Shown: positions 35,227 to 43,845, counted from the first letter of the stretch. The stretch is 64,000 nucleotides of DNA from an uncultured Marvinbryantia sp. (GCA_937915375.1 CALDMO010000005.1:5568-69567); one strand, 5' to 3'. Program-made: numbers and translations. Notes: generated by a model not told the origin, from the letters alone.

Positions 35227-35829
35227 CTACACCATTTTTAAACAGAAAGAAATTAAGACAGGCACCATTAGTGAACAGATGATACCGTTAAAGACAGACA
35301 TAACCACTGTTTCCTCATTTGTGTATTTTAAGATGATGGGTAAAGTGGTATCTTCACTGGTAGCGCCTGCCGAAGCAATACAGGTAAAGTAATTAAAATG
35401 GACAGCAAGAAACGGGATAATAATGAAAGAAACCATTTCTCGCATAAGATTACTCAAAAAAGCAATACTTCCCAGCTGCGCATTCACTAAACTGCTGATG
35501 GTAACACCTGCAAGGCTATACCAGCCAAGGCCGCTGGTTATAGCAGTACCATACCCAATGGGAATTTTCAGGATGAGTGAGCAAACAATTCCACCGAGAA
35601 AAGAACCAATAATGGTTCCTATGGGAATAATAAATATTTTTAGGTGATATTCCTTTATTTTTGAAAAGATATCTTTTTGCATTCCGATGCTGATCCCAAT
35701 GAAAAACATTAAAGCATATAAAATGATATCTGTATTTTTATTAATGATATCTACAAGAACAAATTCGGCGCCGGACAGACCATAAAATAATCCGAAAGCC
35801 AGTGCGCAAATCATACATAAAACAATCAT
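35227..35829 (-). CDS. LysO-family lysine exporter, C-terminal half
   Basis: This 200-residue polytopic protein corresponds to the second half of LysO (DUF340), an inner-membrane lysine exporter in E. coli. Characteristic stretches are FFIGISIGMQKDIF, TSGLGWYSLAGV, and REMVSFIIIPFLA. About seven membrane spans are present. Its start overlaps the stop of the N-terminal-half gene by four bases, so the halves are translationally coupled. The combined length of nearly 300 residues equals the single-chain E. coli LysO. Substrate is by family only. Confidence 0.82.
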   Translation of the reverse strand: MIVLCMICALAFGLFYGLSGAEFVLVDIINKNTDIILYALMFFIGISIGMQKDIFSKIKEYHLKIFIIPIGTIIGSFLGGIVCSLILKIPIGYGTAITSGLGWYSLAGVTISSLVNAQLGSIAFLSNLMREMVSFIIIPFLAVHFNYFTCIASAGATSEDTTLPIILKYTNEETVVMSVFNGIICSLMVPVLISFCLKMV

Positions 35830-36122
35830 TGATTTTCCTCTTCTCTTTTCTTTGTGATTTTTTTTGTCATCATCTTCTTTGTTAAAAGAAAGACTATAAA
35901 AATTGAAAATATCGTTGGCACTAAAAAAAACAATAAACTGGATAATCCCAATGAAGATAAGTTATTCAGAAAATTTTCATTTCTGCCTAACGTTACACCC
36001 ATACTAAAAATCAAAAGAACGGTGCAGGTTACAGAGATGGTTTCGCTTAATTTTTTTGTGCGAGGTCTTGAAAAAAAACGGCCTGCGAGAACACCCAGAC
36101 ACATGATAATTATGACATCCAT
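35826..36122 (-). CDS. LysO-family lysine exporter, N-terminal half
   Basis: This 98-residue protein has three membrane spans and a basic tail (KKMMTKKITKKREEENQ). The conserved FSMGVTLGRN in the second span region matches LysO. The ATG follows GGGAG. The next gene completes the transporter. The pair is a split form of a protein that is one chain in proteobacteria. Its basic tail sits where the two halves would otherwise be joined. Confidence 0.8.
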   Translation of the reverse strand: MDVIIIMCLGVLAGRFFSRPRTKKLSETISVTCTVLLIFSMGVTLGRNENFLNNLSSLGLSSLLFFLVPTIFSIFIVFLLTKKMMTKKITKKREEENQ

Positions 36123-36199
36123 AATAATGACTCCCTTTATAATTATAAAATTTTACTCATAATTATATCACAGACGCTGAAGAAAGGGAAGTAGTGTAA

Positions 36200-36253
36200 A
36201 AAGAAACTGTCGCTTTCACAAAGGTGTTTTATTGTGAAAACGACAGTTTCTTT
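36200..36253 (-). terminator. Terminator downstream of the reverse tethered-protein gene
   Basis: The stem AAAGAAACTGTCG (36200-36212) with an inner TTTCAC pairs with GTGAAA and CGACAGTTTCTTT (36234-36253); one opposed base is unpaired. It is placed 26 bases after the end of the reverse gene, and A-rich sequence on the + strand supplies a U tract. Confidence 0.75.
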
Positions 36254-36278
36254 GTTTGGAATTCAATAGAGAATAAGA

Positions 36279-37037
36279 TTAGTTTCCTTTCTCGGTTTGT
36301 GTGATTTCTCGAGTGCCTGCTTCATAATTTATAACATGATCTACAAATTTTACCGCGTTGTCCATATTTTTTGAACCGGCCACAATACAGAGGATGACGT
36401 CATCTCCGATGCCTTCATAGTCTGTATACAGAGCATTTCCGGCAATATCTATACCGTGTGGCGCCGGGGGCATGGTAGCTGTTACATTTCCATCCAGGTC
36501 GGTTTCTTCTTCACTGGATTCTAGAATCCGGTCACTGACTTTTTCGTACAGTTCTTTTGGAAGTACAGCAGAAAGATCTTCAAAATAACCGAATTTGGAA
36601 TACTGCTCAAACGCTGCCTTCGGGCAGACTACAACATCCAGTGACTGAGCGGCTGTCAATGTCGTAAACTTCATTTGCGCTGCGTAATCGTCCAGATTGT
36701 AGTAGGCGATATCCAGCAGCTGATCTTCGTCCGTCAGCTCATAGTATGCGCGCATGTCAGCGTTGAGCGCGTCTGTCTGTGCCAGGTATGCTTCATTTAG
36801 AAACGCGACGGAAAGTACGGTTTCCTGATGTTTGAAAAAAATCGTATAGATCATATAGGAGGCAAAGATGCCGATCAGTATGATCGCGATCAGCGGTTTC
36901 ATGTAATAATCCTTGAAATATCCGGCCTTTCCTTTGGCAGATAGATGTGAGGTGTCTTTCTTTTTAAAAGATTCATCTCGTTTTTGATAGAGGATGGAAT
37001 CGTCATCCAAAGCTGTTTTTTTGTTTTCGATGTTCAT
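36279..37037 (-). CDS. Membrane-tethered protein with binding-protein-like outer domain, unknown function
   Basis: This 252-residue protein has a charged cytoplasmic N-terminus of about 46 residues, one membrane span (IAIILIGIFASYMIYTIFF) and an extracellular domain of about 180 residues. The outer part has a stretch resembling solute-binding proteins (TAAQSLDVVVCPKAAFEQY, later LYTDYEGIGDDV). It is shorter than a full binding protein. No signal cleavage site is seen. The start ATG follows GGAAAGGA and the gene is divergent from pyrH. I do not recognise a named family. Confidence 0.7.
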   Translation of the reverse strand: MNIENKKTALDDDSILYQKRDESFKKKDTSHLSAKGKAGYFKDYYMKPLIAIILIGIFASYMIYTIFFKHQETVLSVAFLNEAYLAQTDALNADMRAYYELTDEDQLLDIAYYNLDDYAAQMKFTTLTAAQSLDVVVCPKAAFEQYSKFGYFEDLSAVLPKELYEKVSDRILESSEEETDLDGNVTATMPPAPHGIDIAGNALYTDYEGIGDDVILCIVAGSKNMDNAVKFVDHVINYEAGTREITQTEKGN

Positions 37038-37116
37038 TGGTAAGTCCTTTCCGAAAATTTGCTGCTTATAGTTTATCACGGGATGAAAAAAAAGTGTATA
37101 AAAACTTTGTGAAGTA

Positions 37117-37125
37117 TGTTATACT
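37117..37125 (+). promoter_or_regulatory. Extended -10 promoter of pyrH
   Basis: TG-T-TATACT is an extended -10 element 55 bases before the pyrH start. No good -35 lies 17 bases upstream, which is usual for extended -10 promoters. Confidence 0.5.
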
Positions 37126-37180
37126 GAAAACAACAATGCGGGATGAAATCCTGAAAAGAATAAAAAACGGAGAGTATAGT

Positions 37181-37876
37181 ATGAAACGTGTATTGTTAAA
37201 ATTAAGCGGCGAAGCACTGGCTGGTGAAAAACATACCGGTTTTGATGAACCAACGGTGGTTGGCGTGGCGAAACAGGTGGCGCAGCTTGTGCAGGACGGC
37301 ATTGAGGTCGGTATTGTGATTGGCGGCGGCAACTTTTGGAGAGGACGCTCCAGTGAAAATATCGATCGGACGAAGGCAGATCAGATCGGTATGCTGGCAA
37401 CGGTGATGAATTGTATTTATGTGTCTGAGATTTTTCGCTCGCAAGGTATGAAAACACAGATTTTCACACCGTTTTCCTGCGGGGCATTTACAGAACTGTT
37501 TTCCAAGGATAAGGCAAATGAGGGCTTTGCAAACGGTGTAGTCAGCTTTTTTGCAGGCGGTACGGGACACCCGTATTTTTCCACCGATACTACGACGGTG
37601 CTACGTGCGATTGAGATTGAGGCAGATGTGATCTTACTGGCGAAATCGATTGACGGTGTTTATGATAAAGATCCTAAAATCTGTCCGGATGCAAAGAAAT
37701 ATGACGAAATCAGTATCCAGGACGTCATTGACAAACGTCTCGGCGTGGTAGATCTGGCGGCTTCCATTCTTTGCATGGAAAATAAAATGCCGATGCTGGT
37801 ATTTGGTTTAAACGAAGAAAACAGTATTGTAAATACTGTAAACGGTACGCTACACGGTACAAAAGTGACAGTGTAG
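37181..37876 (+). CDS. pyrH: UMP kinase
   Basis: PyrH phosphorylates UMP to UDP as a hexameric cytoplasmic enzyme and is often essential. The 231-residue protein starts VLLKLSGEALAG, a typical amino-acid-kinase motif. It has GIVIGGGNFWRG, the UMP-binding GTGHPYFSTDTT block, and AKSIDGVYDKDPK. The ATG after GGAGAG was chosen over two earlier in-frame codons because the family starts there. The usual upstream partners rpsB and tsf are missing; the neighbour is an unrelated reverse gene. frr follows after 65 bases. Confidence 0.95.
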   Translation: MKRVLLKLSGEALAGEKHTGFDEPTVVGVAKQVAQLVQDGIEVGIVIGGGNFWRGRSSENIDRTKADQIGMLATVMNCIYVSEIFRSQGMKTQIFTPFSCGAFTELFSKDKANEGFANGVVSFFAGGTGHPYFSTDTTTVLRAIEIEADVILLAKSIDGVYDKDPKICPDAKKYDEISIQDVIDKRLGVVDLAASILCMENKMPMLVFGLNEENSIVNTVNGTLHGTKVTV

Positions 37877-37941
37877 GCTCGGACAGTAAAGACTGTAAAT
37901 AAAAAGAAGCGCGTAGAAGCGCATGACAGGAGGAAGTAATC

Positions 37942-38493
37942 ATGGATGAAAGATTAAAAGCGTATGATGTGAAGATGACAAAAACTTATAATAACCTGTT
38001 GGCAGAGTTTGGAGCGATTCGTGCGGGTCGTGCGAATCCGCATGTACTTGACCGTATTATGGTAGATTATTACGGAACGCCGACACCGATCCAGCAGGTG
38101 GGCAATGTAAACGTACCAGAACCGCGTATGATCCAGATTCAGCCGTGGGAAGCAAGCATGGTAAAAGCAATCGAAAAAGCAATCCTGACTTCTGATCTGG
38201 GCATCAATCCGAGTAATGACGGCAAGGTAATCCGTTTGATATTTCCTGAGCTGACTGAGGAACGCAGAAAAGATCTGGTAAAGGATATCAAGAAAAAAGG
38301 TGAGGCAGCTAAGGTTGCGGTGCGCAATATCCGCCGCGATGCGAACGATGCGTTTAAGAAACTGAAAGGTACAGAGGTTTCTGAGGATACCATCAAAGAA
38401 CTGGAAGCAGAGATGCAGAAGCTGACAGATAAATATATTAAAGAAGTTGATGAAGCAATCGAAGTAAAATCAAAAGAGATTATGACTGTATAA
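37942..38493 (+). CDS. frr: Ribosome recycling factor
   Basis: RRF splits the post-termination ribosome together with EF-G. The 183-residue protein has typical lengths and signatures: RAGRANPHVLDRI near residue 28, YYGTPTPIQQVGN, and LTEERRKDLVK near residue 106. The start is preceded by AGGAGG. It follows pyrH as in most bacteria. A 147-base gap with RNA structure precedes uppS. Confidence 0.97.
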   Translation: MDERLKAYDVKMTKTYNNLLAEFGAIRAGRANPHVLDRIMVDYYGTPTPIQQVGNVNVPEPRMIQIQPWEASMVKAIEKAILTSDLGINPSNDGKVIRLIFPELTEERRKDLVKDIKKKGEAAKVAVRNIRRDANDAFKKLKGTEVSEDTIKELEAEMQKLTDKYIKEVDEAIEVKSKEIMTV

Positions 38494-38509
38494 TACAGAG
38501 CAGTCTGCG

Positions 38510-38619
38510 GGCATCAGAGGATGCCGGTACGATTTCAGAAAAGATATACGCCCGGAAGCTGAGTGGCGTTTTTGAGGAAAGAGCAATACCGAAAAAACGC
38601 CGCAACTGCCCGGGCGTAT
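38510..38619 (+). ncRNA. Structured leader between frr and uppS
   Basis: A short hairpin GGCATC/GATGCC (38510-38525) is followed by a long stem ATACGCCCGG (38546-38555) pairing with CCGGGCGTAT (38610-38619). Inside it, GGCGTTTTT (38565-38573) pairs with AAAAACGCC (38593-38601). The complex ends 21 bases before the uppS start. No known riboswitch class was recognised. It could be a regulatory leader or an mRNA processing site. Confidence 0.5.
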
Positions 38620-38640
38620 CACAGTCAGTGAGGAAGATTT

Positions 38641-39363
38641 ATGGATAGAAAAGAATTGAAAATACCGCAGCATGTGGCGATCATTCTTGATGGAAACGGC
38701 CGATGGGCCAAAAGCAAGGGGATGCCGCGCAATTATGGTCACTCCCGAGGAGCGAAAAATCTTGAGGTGATTTGTGAGGATGCCTGGAAAATCGGAATCA
38801 AGTATCTTACGGTGTATTTATTCTCCACGGAAAACTGGAAGCGTTCCAAAGAAGAGGTAGACGGTTTGATGCGCCTATTCCGCAGCTATACCAAAACGTG
38901 TATAAAAACAGCTCGGAAGAATAATATGAAAGTACGCGTTTTGGGAGATATTTCGGCTTTTGACGAGGATTTGCAGGAGAGTCTGCGAAATCTGGTAGAT
39001 TCCTCGAAAGAGAATACCGGGTTGAATTTCCAGATTGCCATGAATTATGGCAGCCGTGATGAGATTGTACGTGCGGTAAGACGGCTTGCGAAAGACTGCG
39101 TACAGGGAAAAGTACAGATACCGGAGATTACGGAAGATATGTTTGCTTCTTATCTGGATACAGCGGAAGTGCCGGATCCGGATCTTTTGATCCGTACCAG
39201 CGGAGAGCTGCGCCTTTCTAATTATCTGATGTGGCAGTTGGCGTACAGCGAATTTTATTTTCTGGAAAAACCTTGGCCGGCTTTTACGAAAGAAGATTTG
39301 TGGGTCGCTATTGAAAAATATAACGGACGTGAACGCAGATATGGAGGCGTTCTGGAGGAATAG
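38641..39363 (+). CDS. uppS: Undecaprenyl diphosphate synthase (isoprenyl transferase)
   Basis: UppS adds isopentenyl units to farnesyl diphosphate to make the C55 carrier lipid for peptidoglycan and wall polymers. Residues include HVAIILDGNGRWAKSKG with catalytic D17. Further on are the YLFSTENWKRSKEEV block and the C-terminal PDLLIRTSGELRLSNYLMWQ. The 240-residue length is normal. The ribosome site GAGGAAG precedes the ATG. It heads a tight operon with cdsA (2 bases), dxr and rseP. Its product is the carrier needed by the surface-polymer locus at 9-33 kb. Confidence 0.96.
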   Translation: MDRKELKIPQHVAIILDGNGRWAKSKGMPRNYGHSRGAKNLEVICEDAWKIGIKYLTVYLFSTENWKRSKEEVDGLMRLFRSYTKTCIKTARKNNMKVRVLGDISAFDEDLQESLRNLVDSSKENTGLNFQIAMNYGSRDEIVRAVRRLAKDCVQGKVQIPEITEDMFASYLDTAEVPDPDLLIRTSGELRLSNYLMWQLAYSEFYFLEKPWPAFTKEDLWVAIEKYNGRERRYGGVLEE

Positions 39364-39365
39364 CA

Positions 39366-40175
39366 ATGTTTTGGATTAGATTACGAAGTTCCATTATACT
39401 TATGGCAGCAGCACTTTTGACGATTATTTCCGGTGGAACAGTACTGTTTGGTACGCTTTTGGCAGTATCGCTGATTGGTTTGGGAGAATTGTACCGCGCA
39501 GTCGGTGTGCAGACAAAAGAACACAGAATGCTGGCGCTAGTCGGTTATTTGGCGGGAGGTATTTATTATGTTCTGCTTTGGCTGAAGCTAGATAGCTACA
39601 GCATGATGTATTTGGTATTTACGTTGATCGTGATGCTGGCGGTTTATGTGTTTGCTTTCCCGAAATATAAAAGCGAACAGGTGATGGCGGCATTTTTTGG
39701 GATTGTGTATGTCTGTGTGATGCTCGGATGTGTGTATCAGACACGTAGCATGACAGACGGCGCGTTTCTGGTGTGGTTGATTTTTATCAGCTCCTGGGGC
39801 TGTGATACCTGCGCATACTGCGTGGGAATGCTCATTGGTAAACACAAAATGTCTCCGGTTTTAAGCCCGAAAAAATCGGTTGAGGGCGCTGTCGGCGGTG
39901 TGGCAGGCGCTACGCTGATCGGTGCGGTTTATGCGGCGGCGGTCGGTAAATATCTGCAAAGCGGCGATCAGGTTTTGAATTTTGCGGTAATCTGTGCGGC
40001 AGGCGCACTGATTTCTATGGTTGGTGATCTGGCGGCGTCAGCGATTAAACGAAACCATGAAATTAAAGATTATGGTACGCTGATTCCGGGGCATGGCGGG
40101 ATTTTGGACCGTTTCGACAGCGTGATTTTTACAGCGCCGGTAATTTACTATCTGGCGGCAATTTTGATCGGCTAG
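39366..40175 (+). CDS. cdsA: Phosphatidate cytidylyltransferase
   Basis: CdsA makes CDP-diacylglycerol from CTP and phosphatidate, the branch point of phospholipid synthesis. The 269-residue protein has about eight membrane spans. Near the C-terminus are the conserved KSVEGAVGGV, a polar loop SAIKRNHEIKDYG, and the signature LIPGHGGILDRFDSVIF. The start is two bases after uppS. The order uppS-cdsA-dxr-rseP is the standard Firmicutes cluster. Confidence 0.95.
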   Translation: MFWIRLRSSIILMAAALLTIISGGTVLFGTLLAVSLIGLGELYRAVGVQTKEHRMLALVGYLAGGIYYVLLWLKLDSYSMMYLVFTLIVMLAVYVFAFPKYKSEQVMAAFFGIVYVCVMLGCVYQTRSMTDGAFLVWLIFISSWGCDTCAYCVGMLIGKHKMSPVLSPKKSVEGAVGGVAGATLIGAVYAAAVGKYLQSGDQVLNFAVICAAGALISMVGDLAASAIKRNHEIKDYGTLIPGHGGILDRFDSVIFTAPVIYYLAAILIG

Positions 40176-40202
40176 GATCACCTGTACAGAGGAGGAAAAA
40201 GA

Positions 40203-41345
40203 ATGAAAACGATAGCGGTACTTGGCTCGACTGGTTCCATCGGCACACAGACGCTGGAGGTAGCGCGGGCAAACGGAGATTTGAAAATAGCGGCGTTGGC
40301 AGCAGGCCGCAATATTAAAATGCTGGAAGCACAGATCAGAGAGTTTTTACCGCGCGTTGCAGCCGTATGGGAAGAAGGTGCGGCGAAGGAACTGCGCACG
40401 GCGGTGGCCGATCTGGATGTGAAGATTGTCTCCGGCATGGATGGACTTTTGGAAATCTGTACGCTGCCGGAGGTGGAAATCGTGGTGACGGCAATTGTCG
40501 GCATGATCGGCATTCGTCCGACGATTGCAGCGATTGAGGCGGGAAAAGACATTGCACTTGCAAATAAAGAAACGCTTGTTACGGCGGGGCACATTATCAT
40601 GCCGTTGGCAGATAAATGCGGTGTGCGGATACTTCCGGTAGACAGCGAGCACAGTGCGATCTTTCAGTCTCTGAACGGTGAAGATCCGCGGCGTATCGCC
40701 AAGCTTTTGATTACGGCATCCGGCGGTCCGTTTCGCGGACGTACGGCAGAGCAGCTGAAACATGTGAAGGTAGAGGATGCCTTAAAACACCCGAATTGGA
40801 GCATGGGACAGAAGATTACGATTGACTCCGCTACGTTGGTCAACAAAGGACTGGAAGTAATGGAGGCAAAATGGCTGTTCGGTGTAGATCTGGATCGCAT
40901 TCAGGTGGTTGTACAGCCGCAGAGTGTAATTCACTCGATGATTGAATTTGTGGACGGTGCGATCATTGCCGAACTTGGCACACCGGATATGAAGCTGCCG
41001 ATTCAGTATGCGCTTTATTATCCGGACCGCAGATTTTTAAGCGGGGAGAGATTAGATTTTGCAAAGCTTGGGCAGATTACTTTTGAGGAACCGGATACAG
41101 AGGTCTTTTTAGGTCTGCCGCTTGCATACCGTGCGGCGGCACAGGGAGGTTCAATGCCGACGGTCTTTAATGCGGCAAACGAAAAAGCGGTCAGCAAATT
41201 TTTGCATCGTGAAATTGGTTTTACGGATATTTATGAAATCATTACCGAATGTATGGACAGACATCAGATTATCCGGAATCCACAGGTAGAAGAGATTCTG
41301 GAAACAGAGCGGGCAACATACGAATTTATTGAGAGCAGGTGGTAA
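40203..41345 (+). CDS. dxr: 1-deoxy-D-xylulose-5-phosphate reductoisomerase
   Basis: Dxr catalyses the first committed step of the methylerythritol (MEP) isoprenoid pathway, using NADPH and a metal ion. The 380-residue enzyme has the nucleotide motif VLGSTGSIGTQTLEVAR at its start. It also has the conserved LANKETLVTAG, PVDSEHSAIFQSL, and TASGGPFRGR blocks, and MGQKITIDSATLVNKGLE. GAGGAGG is upstream. The pathway supplies isopentenyl diphosphate to UppS. The stop codon is only one base before the likely rseP start. Confidence 0.96.
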   Translation: MKTIAVLGSTGSIGTQTLEVARANGDLKIAALAAGRNIKMLEAQIREFLPRVAAVWEEGAAKELRTAVADLDVKIVSGMDGLLEICTLPEVEIVVTAIVGMIGIRPTIAAIEAGKDIALANKETLVTAGHIIMPLADKCGVRILPVDSEHSAIFQSLNGEDPRRIAKLLITASGGPFRGRTAEQLKHVKVEDALKHPNWSMGQKITIDSATLVNKGLEVMEAKWLFGVDLDRIQVVVQPQSVIHSMIEFVDGAIIAELGTPDMKLPIQYALYYPDRRFLSGERLDFAKLGQITFEEPDTEVFLGLPLAYRAAAQGGSMPTVFNAANEKAVSKFLHREIGFTDIYEIITECMDRHQIIRNPQVEEILETERATYEFIESRW

Positions 41346-41346
41346 T

Positions 41347-42375
41347 TTGGGCATTATTCTGGCATTGGTGATCTTTAGTCTGATCATTTTGTTTCATGAA
41401 CTGGGACATTTTCTTCTGGCGAAGAAAAATGGCGTTACGGTAGTAGAGTTTTCGCTCGGTATGGGACCGAGGATTTTCAGCAAAGAGTGGCACGGTACGA
41501 AGTATTCGTGGAAGCTTTTGCCGTTCGGCGGTTCTTGCATGATGTTGGGAGAAGACGAGGAAGCAGGAGCGGAGGGCTCTTTTGGAAGTAAATCAGTGTG
41601 GGCGCGTATTTCCGTTATCGCTGCAGGACCGGTGTTTAACTTTATTCTTGCTTATGTACTTTCTATGGTGATTGTCGGCGCGTATGGGTTTGATCCGGCA
41701 GTAATCAGCGAAGTGTCGCCTGGATTTCCGGCGCAGGAAGCCGGGATTCGTGCTGGTGATGTGATTAAGAAACTGAATGGAAAACGAATCCATCTGGCAA
41801 GGGAAGTATCTAATTATATTACATTTCATCAGGGTGAGGATATTGAGGTTACTTATGAGCGAGATGGTCAGAGAAAGACAGCGGTGATTACGCCGAAAGC
41901 AAATGAGGATGGACGTTATGTAATGGGCGTGGCTGTCAGCGGCGGCTATCAGAAGGGAAATTTTCTGGATGTTGTTCGCTACGGTGCCTATGAGGTGCGC
42001 TATTGGGTAGATCTGACAATTGAGAGTGTCAAAATGCTTATCAGCGGTCAGGCTGGAATCAAGGATATGGCAGGTCCGGTCGGTGTGGTGGATATGATTG
42101 GGGAAACCTATACAGAGAGTGTGAAAGTCAGTAGTTATGCGGTTTTTATCAATCTGCTGAATATTGCGATCTTTTTGTCAATTTCTCTGGGAGTGATGAA
42201 TCTTCTGCCAATTCCGGCGCTGGATGGCGGCAGACTGGTATTTTTGATAATCGAGGCTATTCGCGGCAAACGGATCAGTCCGGATAAAGAGGCAATGGTG
42301 CATTTTGTCGGTTTGATAGCGTTGATGGTGCTGATGGTTGTAGTAATGTATCAGGATGTGATGCGGTTGTTTTAA
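41347..42375 (+). CDS. rseP: RseP/RasP-type site-2 intramembrane metalloprotease
   Basis: Site-2 proteases cut transmembrane substrates such as anti-sigma factors and leftover signal peptides. The 342-residue protein has zinc-binding H17-E18-x-x-H21 (HELGH) in its first span. A PDZ domain starts near residue 116 (SPGFPAQEAGIRAGDVI). The third zinc ligand region is NLLPIPALDGGRL near residue 284. The TTG at 41347 was chosen because AGGTGG lies at the right distance; a TTG at 41329 is the alternative. It closes the uppS operon and a strong terminator follows. Confidence 0.93.
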   Translation: MGIILALVIFSLIILFHELGHFLLAKKNGVTVVEFSLGMGPRIFSKEWHGTKYSWKLLPFGGSCMMLGEDEEAGAEGSFGSKSVWARISVIAAGPVFNFILAYVLSMVIVGAYGFDPAVISEVSPGFPAQEAGIRAGDVIKKLNGKRIHLAREVSNYITFHQGEDIEVTYERDGQRKTAVITPKANEDGRYVMGVAVSGGYQKGNFLDVVRYGAYEVRYWVDLTIESVKMLISGQAGIKDMAGPVGVVDMIGETYTESVKVSSYAVFINLLNIAIFLSISLGVMNLLPIPALDGGRLVFLIIEAIRGKRISPDKEAMVHFVGLIALMVLMVVVMYQDVMRLF

Positions 42376-42385
42376 TGGTATCGGT

Positions 42386-42427
42386 AAAAAATTCCGTTTG
42401 TGGAAAATTCTGCAAACGGAATTTTTT
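42386..42427 (+). terminator. Terminator of the uppS-cdsA-dxr-rseP operon
   Basis: A perfect 15-bp stem (AAAAAATTCCGTTTG at 42386-42400, its complement at 42413-42427) encloses a 12-base loop and ends in T6. Confidence 0.9.
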
Positions 42428-42441
42428 GTGCTTTAAGAAGA

Positions 42442-42691
42442 ATGGTTGTTTTGATAGTTTTGGGAATGGAAGTATTTGGAGCATCCGCTGCATGGAACGG
42501 AAATAAGACGGAAGCAGACAACTTTGCAACAAAATCAATAAGTGTAACGGTTTGACCGAGCAAACGAGATTGGCGAGCTGTATACCGGAGATGAAGTGCA
42601 TGTGATTGATTCCAGTGATTCTACCTATTGGTATGTATATTCACCGAAATATAATAAAAACGGATATGTAAATAAGAACTATCTGTACTAA
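42442..42691 (+). pseudogene. Remnant of a secreted SH3-domain protein
   Basis: The first frame encodes a signal-like start (MVVLIVLGMEVFGASAAW) and stops at TGA 42553. A second frame then reads IGELYTGDEVHVID and YVNKNYLY to TAA 42691, matching the end of a bacterial SH3 domain. A normal domain has about 12 residues between these parts (the NVRSGPS turn), which are missing here. One deletion with frameshift explains it. SH3 domains of this type bind wall peptides. Confidence 0.6.
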
Positions 42692-42724
42692 GTTGAGAAG
42701 TTTATAATGAAGGAGATACAGCAA

Positions 42725-43327
42725 ATGAAAAAATGCAGTACAGAAAATCCACTGTCGAATTTATCAGATGTACAGATTTATTGGAAATTATTTTTTACCA
42801 CGCTGATACTGAGCGCCAGTACGTTTGGCGGCGGATTTGTTATTATCGGGATGATGAAACAAAAATTTGTCAGTCAGCTGCAATGGCTGCAGGATGAGGA
42901 GATGCTGGATATGACGGCCATCGCACAGTCTTCGCCGGGAGCGCTTGGGGTAAACATTGCGATTGTGGTTGGCTATCGGATTAAAAAATTCTGGGGAGCA
43001 GTGGTATGTACGTTGGGGGCGGTGATACCGCCGCTAGTGATTATTTCCATTATTTCCGTTTTTTATAATCAGTTTAAGGACAATGCGTATATTGCGATCG
43101 CGCTGCAGGTAATGCGCGCGGGAGTGGCGGCAGTCATTTGTGAAGTAGTAATTGATTTGGCTGGGAATATTTTGAAAACGAAGAGTATTTTATGGATTGC
43201 GATGATGATTTTAGCGTTTGTAGCGGCTTGTTTTTTGGATGTCAGCGCAATTATTATTATTCTGGTCTGTGCGGGCATTGGACTGCTGAAGGTATGGATG
43301 GATGACAGAAAGGAGACAGCAAAATGA
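42725..43327 (+). CDS. Chromate transporter family protein, N-terminal-type half (ChrA)
   Basis: This 200-residue polytopic protein has the family signatures SASTFGGGFVIIGMMKQKFV near residue 33 and the conserved SSPGALGVNIAIVVGYR near residue 69. In Firmicutes ChrA often comes as two coupled half-size proteins. The start follows AAGGAG. The next gene overlaps it by four bases. Family substrate is chromate or sulfate-like anions, but in many gut bacteria the real cargo is unknown. Confidence 0.85.
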   Translation: MKKCSTENPLSNLSDVQIYWKLFFTTLILSASTFGGGFVIIGMMKQKFVSQLQWLQDEEMLDMTAIAQSSPGALGVNIAIVVGYRIKKFWGAVVCTLGAVIPPLVIISIISVFYNQFKDNAYIAIALQVMRAGVAAVICEVVIDLAGNILKTKSILWIAMMILAFVAACFLDVSAIIIILVCAGIGLLKVWMDDRKETAK

Positions 43328-43692
43328 TTTTTCTTGAATTGTTTCTGGCCTTTTTTCGGATTGGATTATTTAGCTTCGGCGGAGGGTACGCTGCAGTACC
43401 ATTGATTCAAAGCGAGATTGTGGATGGACATAAATGGTTGGAAATGAGTCAGTTCGCGGATCTGATCACGATTGCGGAAATGACACCAGGTCCAATTGCG
43501 GTTAACAGTGCAACGTTTGTGGGGCAGCAGATTGCAGGACTGCCAGGAGCGATTGTCTGTACGTTAGGGTGTATTATGCCGTCATTTTTAATTGTACTGC
43601 TTCTTTTGCGCAAGACGAAGATCGGTCCGATTCCGATTATCTTCGGATCGGGAATTATTGGAACACTTATATATGTAATCGGAGGATTTTAA
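43324..43692 (+). CDS. Chromate transporter second half, internally shortened
   Basis: The 122-residue protein begins as expected (FRIGLFSFGGGYAAVPLIQ, then EMTPGPIAVNSATFVG). After PSFLIVLLLL it jumps to RKTKIGPIPIIFGSGIIGTL, which looks like the last span of the family. Roughly 60-70 residues of the usual 185-190 are missing without a frame change. Either a deletion removed several spans, leaving the transporter defective, or this is a minimal natural form. It is coupled to the upstream half by an ATGA overlap. Confidence 0.75.
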   Translation: MIFLELFLAFFRIGLFSFGGGYAAVPLIQSEIVDGHKWLEMSQFADLITIAEMTPGPIAVNSATFVGQQIAGLPGAIVCTLGCIMPSFLIVLLLLRKTKIGPIPIIFGSGIIGTLIYVIGGF

Positions 43693-43845
43693 GATGCCGG
43701 GATTGCGGAAGTGCATAGTGCGAAGCAATCCGTCAGGCATCTTTTGCCTTTGGAAAAGAAGGATAAAAATTGGCAGTTTCTTCTGGTTCTGTTATATGTC
43801 TGGTTATCATATACTGACAGTAAGCAAAAGACCGGAGATTGGGAA

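Noticed and set aside
36123..36199. Lysine riboswitch upstream of the LysO genes
   Set aside because: The space is only about 77 bases, too short for that riboswitch, and no conserved core is seen.
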